Source: Pseudomonadota bacterium
GTDB taxonomy: Bacteria > Pseudomonadota > Gammaproteobacteria > Burkholderiales > Eutrophovitaceae
Length of the DNA stretch: 9,117 nucleotides
Assembly: GCA_002704665.1 (NCBI GenBank)
Contig: PAHB01000011.1
Span: 1 to 9,117 of the forward strand
Reading direction: 5' to 3'
Below, in pieces: positions 1-7,364 of this stretch. Every line of letters starts with the position of its first letter. Position 1 is the stretch's first letter. A model generated the notes under the pieces. It was given only the letters and a program-made list of their open reading frames with translations. It had not been told where the DNA came from and searched no databases. The translations under genes and the position numbers were made by a program.

Positions 1-3000
1 AGTCTTTCGATTATTTTTTCGTTACTGGTGATAAGTGTCAGATATTTATTACTTCCTCTGCTAGATGACTCTACTGGCTACATAAACAAAGTATTATCCA
101 ATGCGGTGGGTCAAGAGGTATCGGTTGGTAAAATCAAAGCTAGGTGGATGGGCTACAGGCCCGAGCTAAGTTTAGCGCAGGTCAAAATTTTAGATAACGA
201 AAACAATGCTGTTTTAGAGTTGGATCAGGTTAATGCGGTAATATCGGGCTCATCTTTGATAAATAGGCAGCTAATATTTCACTCGCTCGAGATATTTAAT
301 CCCACCTTATCAGCTAAACGTGACGCTGAAGGATTAATTTGGATTGCAGGATCTCCTGTTTCCGGTCTTGGGAAAGGTGTGGGTTATAAATTGCGAAAGT
401 GGCTTGTAGAACAGAGGCAAATTCTGATTCGAGACGCTGTCATAAATTGGTCTGATGAAACTGTAAACAGACCGGATGTCATGATCCAAGATGCCAATCT
501 CCGAATAGACAACCAAGCAGGAACCCACAAAATTAGTATGTCTGGAAATCCATCTGAGCAAATGGCATCTTCATTAATTTTTCGAGCCGTGTTTGATTCT
601 GCGTCAGATTATAGGTTTATCTTGGGGGACGGTAGATTTTTTTTAGACCTCAGATCTGTAAAAATCGGAAATCCGGTTGCGACTGGTTCATTTGCTCACT
701 TTGAAGGGCATACTATAGAAGCCGGTTATGGAGATATAAGATTGTGGGGAATTCTAAGTGAAAATAAAGTCAGTGAAATTAGTGCCGAGCTATCGCTTTC
801 AAACTTGGTTTTTGAAAGCATAAAGAATTCGAATCAGGTTTTATTTGAAAAATTAACGGGACTATTCAAATGGCGGTCAGATTTGCAAGGACGTAGAATA
901 ACCGGTAGGGACGTTTTTTTTAAAATAGCTGGCCGGCAAAATGAATTGCCGGTTAATTTTAATTTTTCTACTTTCGGTGACGAAGAATATAAGTTAGAAA
1001 TCGACTTGTTAAACCTAGGTACTGTCTCCGGGCTTTTCAATCAGATCAGTTTAAGACCATTCTTTTCAAGAAAACCGGATTTCAATCAAATTTCAGGATT
1101 TATCCTAAATACCAATGTGCGGTGGGTAGGCCATAGTAAAGAACCTCGTTTGAACGAGCTTCACACCCAGTTTAACAATCTCGGTTTTGTAAATTCAAAC
1201 CTGACTGCAGGTCTCAAGGGCCTCGATGGTCGTCTTAATTTTATAAAAAAAAGGGGGGTGTTTTCAATAGATTCCTCTGATGTGTCCTTGTACGACCAGC
1301 GATTATTATTACATAGGTTAACATTCGAAAAAATTCGGGCAGATTTAATTTGGGAAAATTATGAAGATAAATTGAAGCTCTCTATTTCTGAGGGATCCTA
1401 CTCAAATGGACATATGATGGGAAGGATGCAGGCGGATTTTGATGAAGCGGACGAATCATTTGAAGTGAAGTTGCATGTGGATAAAATGGAAGCGTCGCAT
1501 TTGTGGAAATACCTTCCGAGCAAGGCTCCTAAGACAAGCAAATGGATCGAAAAGTCAATAAAATCTGGCTCCTTATCTGATGTCACACTAGTTTGGACTG
1601 CTCCAGTGGAGTCTTTGATAAGTAGAAAACTACCCAATCTCGATCATTTGGTGGGAACTGGCTATATGTCTGACGTTAAACTAGATTATGCGCGAAACTG
1701 GCCAACCATAAACAATTTAGGGGGAGAGCTTAAGATTTCCAATAGAAGAATTAGCATGACTGTTGATTCAGGGCATGTCCACGGCATAAACATTAGAGGA
1801 TCAAAAGCTAGGGTACATAAGTTGGGTACAAAAAAAGAATATTTGTTTTTACTAGGGCGAGGCACAGGGCCAGTTAACGGTTTTCGTGAATTCATTTTGA
1901 ACAGTCCCTTAGCGAAAAAAAATACAGAGTTAATAAACAAAATTCGTGCAGATGGAGTTGGACATGTCGGTTTTGAATACGAACTACCGTTTAGAGAAAA
2001 AAACAGGAGAAAAATTAGTGGAGATTATCAAGCGGCCGGAAGCTTTTGGAGCCTAGATGAAACGTTTCCAAAACTAGAGTCATATAAACAGACTCTGTTT
2101 TTCGATACTTTGGGTATTATCTCCGGGCAAGGAAATGGGACTATTTTCGGTGAGACCTTGAATTATTCGATTGGTAGAAATAAAGCCAATGAGGTTTTCG
2201 TGGATCTAGATGGTGGAGTTAATTTTAATAAATTCACGTTTCCCAATAAATTTCTAACATCGTTTTTTCATGGAAAATCACAGTGGAATGGACGTTTGAC
2301 TATTGCCAGTGGTTCGAATCTTCTAAAGGTTAAATCTAATTTATACGGCTTAGGGAGTGCCCTCCCCCATCCCTTTAACAAGGAGGCGGGTGCGTCACTG
2401 GATACCGAGATTTTTTTTAATAGGTTGGAATCGGGGGAGCGGTTTTTAGTAGTAAAAATTGTCAATTTGTTGGCTGCGCACATTAGCCATAATAGAGGAG
2501 ATACTACCGGCAAAATTTCAATTGGTGCAAATTCACAGGGACAAAAGGCAGATAACGGCTTAAAGGTTGATTTAAAAAATCTTGACCTTGACTCTTGGCG
2601 AGATATATATGAAGGTTTCAAAAAAAATCTTGTGAAAGTTGATTCGAATGTTGGCTTTAGTTTAGGAAGTTCTCTTAACAGTCTGGATTTCAAGGTTAGT
2701 TCTCTGAAATGGTTGGACAGAAAATTCAATTTAGTGCACTTGAAAGCTGATAAAGAAGGATCCGTTTGGAAGGGTTCTATTGATTCAAGGCAAGGAAAGG
2801 GTTTTTTTGCTTGGTCTCCAAAGCCGGGTAAAAGCCGAATTAATGCACAATTCGAACATCTGCATATTCCAGCAAAATCAAGTTCTAAGTCTGTTAAGCC
2901 GAGTTCTGCCAACAAAGAAAAGCAGCTACCAGATTTAGATATTGTGGCAAGGCGCTTTTCCTTTAAAGGAAAAGCAATGGGGACACTTAATCTTGTTGCC

Positions 3001-3744
3001 GAATCCGATGCTTCGAAATGGAACTTAAAATCGTTAGCAGTTAAAAGTGCAGCTGGGGAGATAGCTGTTCAGGGACAAACTTCGAAAAAACAGGTTAAAA
3101 AGACTGAACTTAATGTCGCCATCAACGCCTTCGATATAGGCAAATTTCTCGGCCAACTTGGTTACGCCAAGGGTGTTGAGGGAGGGAAAGGGCAGCTAAA
3201 AGGTTTTGTTGGGTGGGAAGGGTTTGCTGATAAAATCGATTTTTCAACCCTGAGCGGTCAAATTGATGTTCAAGCCACGAATGGACAATTTACCCAGCTC
3301 GATCCTGGAGCTGCGAAGTTACTGGGCATTTTAAGTCTTCAAGCATTACCAAGAAGGTTAGTTCTTGATTTTAGTGATATTTTTAGTTCAGGCTTTAATT
3401 TTGAAAAGATTGATAGTAACTTTGACATAAAAGATGGTGTTGCTACTACCGATAACTTTAGTATGATTGGACCGGCAGCGAAGGTAAAAATGGAAGGAGC
3501 AATTGATTTGGGGTCAGAGAGACAAAGGCTAAGCGTCGATATTTTTCCGCAGTTGTCTACAGCAGCAGCAGTAGCAGGTGCAGCAGTGGTCAACCCGGCA
3601 GTTGGAGTTGCGACTTACGTAATTCAAAAATTATTTGGAGATCCAGTTGAGAAGATGGCTGCAAAAAGTTACCTAGTCACGGGAACATGGAGTAATCCAT
3701 CGGTCGAAAAAATAGAGGCAAAGGCGAGTGAGGAGGTCAAATAA
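1..3744 (+). CDS. yhdP: YhdP-family AsmA-like envelope protein (5' end cut by window edge)
   Basis: The product is a very large inner-membrane-anchored, periplasmic protein of the YhdP/AsmA-like family (DUF3971 plus AsmA-like C-terminal domain). In E. coli, YhdP acts with TamB and YdbH in phospholipid transport to the outer membrane. The frame is open to base 1, and the visible part is 1247 residues, close to E. coli YhdP (about 1266), so only a few N-terminal residues are missing. A GTG at 28 would be a false start because it lies inside the membrane anchor (residues 1-19, SLSIIFSLLVISVRYLLLP). A Gly/Asn-rich beta-strand body follows. The C-terminal block (residues about 1059-1240) has the family's typical features: GQFTQLDPGAAKLLGILSLQ, LPRRLVLDF, and a small hydrophobic alanine-rich stretch before the final GTWSNP. 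The downstream neighbour is tldD, as in E. coli. Family assignment is confident; the transport role is inferred from E. coli. Confidence 0.92.
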   Translation, partial: SLSIIFSLLVISVRYLLLPLLDDSTGYINKVLSNAVGQEVSVGKIKARWMGYRPELSLAQVKILDNENNAVLELDQVNAVISGSSLINRQLIFHSLEIFNPTLSAKRDAEGLIWIAGSPVSGLGKGVGYKLRKWLVEQRQILIRDAVINWSDETVNRPDVMIQDANLRIDNQAGTHKISMSGNPSEQMASSLIFRAVFDSASDYRFILGDGRFFLDLRSVKIGNPVATGSFAHFEGHTIEAGYGDIRLWGILSENKVSEISAELSLSNLVFESIKNSNQVLFEKLTGLFKWRSDLQGRRITGRDVFFKIAGRQNELPVNFNFSTFGDEEYKLEIDLLNLGTVSGLFNQISLRPFFSRKPDFNQISGFILNTNVRWVGHSKEPRLNELHTQFNNLGFVNSNLTAGLKGLDGRLNFIKKRGVFSIDSSDVSLYDQRLLLHRLTFEKIRADLIWENYEDKLKLSISEGSYSNGHMMGRMQADFDEADESFEVKLHVDKMEASHLWKYLPSKAPKTSKWIEKSIKSGSLSDVTLVWTAPVESLISRKLPNLDHLVGTGYMSDVKLDYARNWPTINNLGGELKISNRRISMTVDSGHVHGINIRGSKARVHKLGTKKEYLFLLGRGTGPVNGFREFILNSPLAKKNTELINKIRADGVGHVGFEYELPFREKNRRKISGDYQAAGSFWSLDETFPKLESYKQTLFFDTLGIISGQGNGTIFGETLNYSIGRNKANEVFVDLDGGVNFNKFTFPNKFLTSFFHGKSQWNGRLTIASGSNLLKVKSNLYGLGSALPHPFNKEAGASLDTEIFFNRLESGERFLVVKIVNLLAAHISHNRGDTTGKISIGANSQGQKADNGLKVDLKNLDLDSWRDIYEGFKKNLVKVDSNVGFSLGSSLNSLDFKVSSLKWLDRKFNLVHLKADKEGSVWKGSIDSRQGKGFFAWSPKPGKSRINAQFEHLHIPAKSSSKSVKPSSANKEKQLPDLDIVARRFSFKGKAMGTLNLVAESDASKWNLKSLAVKSAAGEIAVQGQTSKKQVKKTELNVAINAFDIGKFLGQLGYAKGVEGGKGQLKGFVGWEGFADKIDFSTLSGQIDVQATNGQFTQLDPGAAKLLGILSLQALPRRLVLDFSDIFSSGFNFEKIDSNFDIKDGVATTDNFSMIGPAAKVKMEGAIDLGSERQRLSVDIFPQLSTAAAVAGAAVVNPAVGVATYVIQKLFGDPVEKMAAKSYLVTGTWSNPSVEKIEAKASEEVK

Positions 3745-3794
3745 GCATGAGTCATTGTATATCGCGAAGCATTCCAAATCTGTATGGCATTTAA
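3731..3794 (+). other. Strong ribosome binding site with 15-codon mini-ORF
   Basis: AGGAGGT at 3731-3737, inside the last codons of yhdP, is a near-perfect Shine-Dalgarno. It lies 9 bases before an ATG at 3747. That ATG opens a 15-codon frame (MSHCISRSIPNLYGI) ending in TAA at 3792-3794, so only a tiny peptide could be made. In some gammaproteobacteria, Pseudomonas for example, I recall a carbon-nitrogen hydrolase (nitrilase family) gene between yhdP and tldD. The site could be what remains of a lost gene start, or a leader peptide for tldD, or chance. The peptide resembles nothing I recognise. Confidence 0.3.
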
Positions 3795-3861
3795 AATAAA
3801 TAGAACTTTTTTTTCGTAAAAAACGACTAACCATTAACAACGACAAACATAAATTCTGAAT

Positions 3862-5340
3862 ATGATAAATACGAAAATTGTTTACCCAGAAGAAATAGAA
3901 CGATTTAACGTTGCTGAGAGGGTGCTGCTAGAGCCAGCTGAGCTGTCAGGAACTGTGATAAGCAAAGTCTTAGGCTCTGTAATGGGAGGGGACGTAGACT
4001 ACGCAGACCTTTATTTCCAGTATAGCCGATCGGAGTCCTGGGGGATGGAGGAAGGTATTGTGAAGTCGGGAAGCTTTAATATCGACCAAGGTGTCGGTTT
4101 TAGAGCGCTTAGTAAGGAGAAGACTGCGTTTGCTTATTCGGATGATATCAGTTTACCCGTTTTGAAATCGGCAGGAGAAACTGTCAAGGCGATTGGGGAT
4201 GGTCACAAAGGTGGGAGTGTTGCTATTGAAAAGTCCGTACTTGGCGATAGACTATCGCTTTATCCGGCGATCGATCCACTAATGACCCTAGCTGAAGATA
4301 AAAAAGTTGGGTTGTTAAAAAAAGTTGAAGAGATAGCGAGGGGTATTGATCAAAGGGTTAGTTTGGTTAATGCAAGTTTGGGGGGAGAGTACAAAGTTGT
4401 TCTTATTGCACGCAACGATGGGGAACTAGCAGCGGATGTTCGTCCGTTAGTGAGGCTCTCAGTTCAGGTAGTTGTCGAGGAAAAAGGTCGCAGGGAACAG
4501 GGTTCCTCTGGTGGAGGTGGACGTTTTGGGTATGAATATTTTACTGATGAAATTGTTACCAATTATGTACAGCAGGCTGTGGATCAGGCCTTGGTCAATC
4601 TTCAGGCTCGACCTGCGCCTGCGGGCACGATGGCTGTGGTGTTGGGATCTGGGTGGCCTGGAGTCTTGCTTCATGAGGCGATAGGGCACGGATTAGAGGG
4701 CGATTTTAACAGGAAGGGTACATCAGCGTTCTCTGGAAAAGTTGGAGAACGGGTCGCCTCTGCGGGGGTCACAGTGGTTGATGACGGAACGATAGCGGAT
4801 CGCAGAGGTTCGTTATCCGTTGACGATGAAGGCAATAAAACACAGTGCACAACCCTTATCGAAGATGGAATCTTGAAAGGATATATGCAAGATAGCCTCA
4901 ATGCTCGTTTAATGAAGAAAGCCGTTACCGGAAACGGGCGCAGAGAGTCTTATGCCCACATGCCAATGCCTAGGATGACCAATACTTATATGCTGAACGG
5001 AGACAAGGATCCGAATGAGATTTTAGAGAGCGTAAAAAATGGGCTCTATGCGAAAAATTTTGGTGGTGGGCAGGTCGATATTGTCAGTGGAAAATTTGTT
5101 TTTTCGGCATCGGAAGCCTATGTCATTGAAAATGGCAAAATTAAGCAACCAGTAAAAGGTGCTACACTCATCGGAAATGGCCCTGATGTGCTTACTCGTG
5201 TAAAAATGATCGGTAACGATATGTCCCTCGACCCTGGTGTGGGTACATGTGGAAAGGATGGACAAAGCGTGCCGGTTGGCGTTGGACAGCCCACTTTGCG
5301 GATAGACGATTTGACGGTAGGCGGAACTCATACGGATTAG
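3862..5340 (+). CDS. tldD: TldD, zinc metalloprotease subunit of TldD/TldE
   Basis: TldD is the catalytic half of the cytoplasmic TldD/TldE heterodimeric protease. In E. coli the pair degrades unfolded peptides, matures microcin B17 and helps degrade the CcdA antitoxin. The product is 492 residues against 481 in E. coli, and it matches the E. coli protein from memory along its whole length. The metalloprotease motif HEAIGH is at residues 271-276, followed by GLEGDFNRKGTS. The conserved cysteine C463 (GTCGKDGQS) corresponds to the third zinc ligand. Other conserved blocks are DYADLYFQ (46-53), GASGGGG-like SSGGGGRFGYE (215-225), and GNGRRESYAHMPMPRMTNTY (357-376). The ATG at 3862 has no recognisable Shine-Dalgarno. 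It gives an N-terminus about 11 residues longer than E. coli, and no other in-frame ATG occurs before residue 41. Its partner tldE (pmbA) is not in the window. A 117-base gap separates it from yhdP. Confidence 0.96.
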   Translation: MINTKIVYPEEIERFNVAERVLLEPAELSGTVISKVLGSVMGGDVDYADLYFQYSRSESWGMEEGIVKSGSFNIDQGVGFRALSKEKTAFAYSDDISLPVLKSAGETVKAIGDGHKGGSVAIEKSVLGDRLSLYPAIDPLMTLAEDKKVGLLKKVEEIARGIDQRVSLVNASLGGEYKVVLIARNDGELAADVRPLVRLSVQVVVEEKGRREQGSSGGGGRFGYEYFTDEIVTNYVQQAVDQALVNLQARPAPAGTMAVVLGSGWPGVLLHEAIGHGLEGDFNRKGTSAFSGKVGERVASAGVTVVDDGTIADRRGSLSVDDEGNKTQCTTLIEDGILKGYMQDSLNARLMKKAVTGNGRRESYAHMPMPRMTNTYMLNGDKDPNEILESVKNGLYAKNFGGGQVDIVSGKFVFSASEAYVIENGKIKQPVKGATLIGNGPDVLTRVKMIGNDMSLDPGVGTCGKDGQSVPVGVGQPTLRIDDLTVGGTHTD

Positions 5341-5353
5341 TTTTTTAAGCCAG

Positions 5354-6322
5354 TTATGGAGATAATTCAAAGTCATCTAACTCGACCTGTAAATAAGTTG
5401 CTTGTACGTTTTTTTGGTGGTTGCTATCGTAAGAGGTCCAGTCCGCGAATGGGGTCAAGGAAACGATATCTATTGTTTCGAATAACGATTTTGATTGATA
5501 ATACATTGTCTGGACTTGATTTTTTAGCGTTTTCAAGTATATCTCCGTATCAAGTTTATTGAAATCAACAATGACCGTACCGTAATCAGGAACTACCTTT
5601 CGCAATGGCAGCTTTTTGATTTTTTCGATGCTTTCTAGCCACTCATCGATGTTTCTGTTTTCTATATCAGGTATTTTTGTATTAGAGAGATTTCCTCCAG
5701 CGAACAAAGTTTTCGTAATGGGGTGATAAACCATCAAACCAACTGATTCTTCATTTGTCCCGTAACGTATAAGAACCAGCTCGGTCCCACCGAGGACTAT
5801 CGATGATGTTGCTGATAATTTCACGCTTGGAATTGTTAGACTAGTATTTTCCATTAATTTGGTATGTTGAGAGCGTAACCTTGCCAGGCAGGTACCACAC
5901 CTTTTTTTTATCGTATTTATGGTTGAGTCATGAGCCCCAACATAAATCCCCAATTCAGAGAAAGCGCTTGCTCCAAACACAAAATTTTTGTCTACATGAG
6001 TTAACAATACCATTACAATCGGAGTCGACGTTCGCTGTTTAACCTTATCGATAATTGCTTTTCCAATCTTGTAAGATCCCCCGGTATTAATTACGATTAC
6101 ACCCGATGGTCCTATAATAAAGCCGGCATTGGCTGATCCATCATTTTTTTCACCATTAAAAGCAGAGTTTAAAGATGGTATTACGAAAACATTATCCGCT
6201 ATCTCAATTGATTGGAATTCTTGACTTACAATAGGTTGAGTAACCAAAAAGAATAAAAGAATTGATAGCCCAATAGTCTGGTTTATTCGGAAAAATAAAC
6301 ATTTAGACGTGATAAAAATCAT
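5354..6322 (-). CDS. Exported metallo-beta-lactamase-fold protein, zinc site lost (probable pseudoenzyme)
   Basis: This 322-residue protein has a signal peptide (residues 1-33, likely cut at IVS/QEF) and then a metallo-beta-lactamase-like domain. It is paralogous to the divergent neighbour at 6346-7305: ANAGFIIG, GGSYKIG, FGASAF and the C-terminal NVQATYLQVE region all align. The neighbour's THAHPDHFFGASAF reads THVDKNFVFGASAF here. The first His (H109) is kept, while the second His, Asp and third His become D111, N113 and F114. The later ligands also change: PAHTDHD has no His equivalent, TGD becomes GGN (N211), and PGH becomes PDY (Y247). Zinc hydrolysis is therefore unlikely. A CGTC motif (C142, C145) is absent from the paralog. 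The frame is intact, which argues against decay. I chose the ATG at 6322 over the TTG one codon upstream; neither has a clear ribosome binding site. The family is probably the SoxH-related 'quinoprotein relay system metallohydrolase' group. The stop lies 13 bases from that of tldD, tail to tail. Confidence 0.85.
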   Translation of the reverse strand: MIFITSKCLFFRINQTIGLSILLFFLVTQPIVSQEFQSIEIADNVFVIPSLNSAFNGEKNDGSANAGFIIGPSGVIVINTGGSYKIGKAIIDKVKQRTSTPIVMVLLTHVDKNFVFGASAFSELGIYVGAHDSTINTIKKRCGTCLARLRSQHTKLMENTSLTIPSVKLSATSSIVLGGTELVLIRYGTNEESVGLMVYHPITKTLFAGGNLSNTKIPDIENRNIDEWLESIEKIKKLPLRKVVPDYGTVIVDFNKLDTEIYLKTLKNQVQTMYYQSKSLFETIDIVSLTPFADWTSYDSNHQKNVQATYLQVELDDFELSP

Positions 6323-6327
6323 CAAAA

Positions 6328-6340
6328 TAGTTTTAAACTA
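6328..6340. repeat. 13-base inverted repeat between divergent start codons
   Basis: TAGTTT-T-AAACTA is a perfect palindrome with 6-base arms around one central base. It sits in the 23-base space (6323-6345) between the ATG codons of the two divergent metallo-beta-lactamase-fold genes. The position would suit an operator controlling both directions, or a 5' untranslated element. It is AT-rich, so chance is a real alternative. No convincing -35/-10 pair was found for either direction, and any promoter would have to overlap the opposite coding region. Confidence 0.35.
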
Positions 6341-6345
6341 AACCC

Positions 6346-7305
6346 ATGAAAAAAAGTAAGGATATGTTAAAAAACGTGAAACGACTAGGATATTTCATTG
6401 GTACAACAGCTTTTTTTATTTTTGCGACACCGGTATGTTCTCAATCATTTGAAATCAACAGGATTTCTGAGCGAAGTTTTGTTCATTTTGGAGTCAATGA
6501 AGAAAGGTCCACAAAAAACCTCGGTGATAATGCAAATATTGGTTTCATTATTGGGGACAAGTGCGTTCTTGTGGTCGACGCGGGTGGATCTTTTGAGATT
6601 GGAGTAAAACTCAGAGAAGCCATTCGAAGTGTCACTGATAAACCGATCTGTTACGTCGTGATTACACATGCTCATCCTGACCACTTTTTTGGGGCTTCCG
6701 CATTTCTAGAAGATCGACCAAAATATATTGGACACGAGGGGCTATACTCTCGATTAAAAAGTCGACAGCAGTTTTACAAAAAATCACTTTTCGAGGATTT
6801 AGGTAAACTTGCCGAAGGTAGTGATATAATAAAGCCTGAGCTAATAATAAAAGCTGGTGAGACCTTGTCACTTTTTCTTGGATCTACGCACCAAATTTTA
6901 ATAAAGGCTTGGAGACCAGCACATACAGATCATGATCTATCTGTTTTTGATAAAAAGGAGGGGGTTTTTTGGACTGGAGATCTTCTTTTCGTCGGACATA
7001 TTCCAATTTTAGATTCAAACATCAAAAGCTTTATTTCAGTACTGGAAGAGCTTTATAAAATGCCTATTGAGCTCTTTATTCCCGGGCATGGGGTGCCAAA
7101 GGTTAACTGGCCAGAGGCTATTGAAAAGCAAAAAAACTATTTTCATATTCTTTTAGAACAGACAAGGAACGCGATAAGATCTGGAACTAGATTGATGGAT
7201 GGCGTTCACAGCATTGGTTGGTCGGAAAAAAATAAATGGATTAATTTTGAAAATTTTCACAGAAGAAACGTCACTACCGCATGGACCGAGCTCGAATGGG
7301 AGTAA
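6346..7305 (+). CDS. Exported SoxH-like zinc metallohydrolase (quinoprotein relay system type)
   Basis: This is a 319-residue periplasmic metallo-beta-lactamase-fold hydrolase. A signal peptide covers about residues 1-32, with likely cleavage at VCS/QSF; there is no good lipobox. The full two-zinc site is present: H108, H110, D112 and H113 in THAHPDHFFGASAF, then H193 in PAHTDHD, D212 in TGD, and H248 in PGHG. Among known families it resembles the SoxH-related metallohydrolases of the 'quinoprotein relay system' (TIGR04558/TIGR04559). I cannot say which of the two it is. The fused SoxYZ-like carrier follows 59 bases downstream, which suggests it hydrolyses a thioester or similar intermediate held on that carrier; this is inference. 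The ATG at 6346 has no clear Shine-Dalgarno. A second ATG at 6364 has AAGGA only one base upstream, too close to be useful. It is the intact partner of the degenerate protein encoded divergently at 5354-6322. Confidence 0.88.
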   Translation: MKKSKDMLKNVKRLGYFIGTTAFFIFATPVCSQSFEINRISERSFVHFGVNEERSTKNLGDNANIGFIIGDKCVLVVDAGGSFEIGVKLREAIRSVTDKPICYVVITHAHPDHFFGASAFLEDRPKYIGHEGLYSRLKSRQQFYKKSLFEDLGKLAEGSDIIKPELIIKAGETLSLFLGSTHQILIKAWRPAHTDHDLSVFDKKEGVFWTGDLLFVGHIPILDSNIKSFISVLEELYKMPIELFIPGHGVPKVNWPEAIEKQKNYFHILLEQTRNAIRSGTRLMDGVHSIGWSEKNKWINFENFHRRNVTTAWTELEWE

Positions 7306-7350
7306 TCCGGTATAATAGTGATAGAATAAAAATAAATGGCAGTTGTAGTT

Positions 7351-7357
7351 GAGGGAG
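7351..7357 (+). promoter_or_regulatory. Ribosome binding site of the SoxYZ-like gene
   Basis: GAGGGAG lies 7 bases before the ATG at 7365. It is the clearest Shine-Dalgarno in this unit and fixes the start of the SoxYZ-like gene. Confidence 0.65.
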
Positions 7358-7364
7358 TGGGGTA

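Noticed and set aside
28..30. GTG as the start codon of the YhdP-like gene
   Set aside because: The frame stays open upstream to base 1 and encodes the first half of the membrane anchor, so the true start is left of the window.
2268..2915. 215-codon reverse-strand open frame inside yhdP
   Set aside because: It lies opposite well-supported YhdP coding sequence, has no recognisable domain, and its composition looks like a shadow of the + strand frame.
3555..3590. CAG-rich repeat near the end of yhdP
   Set aside because: It simply encodes the small alanine-rich stretch typical of the family's C-terminus.
3807..3823. T-run and A-run (8 T, CGT, 6 A) before tldD as a terminator
   Set aside because: The stem would be only A-T pairs with a 3-base loop and no following T-run; this is probably plain AT-rich spacer.
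6323..6325. TTG as the start of the degenerate hydrolase
   Set aside because: An ATG follows immediately in frame at 6322 and no ribosome site favours the TTG.
7311..7316. TATAAT between the zinc hydrolase and SoxYZ-like genes, as an internal promoter
   Set aside because: A perfect -10 hexamer, but no -35-like sequence at the right distance (7288-7293 reads GAGCTC) and no TGn extension; the region is AT-rich.
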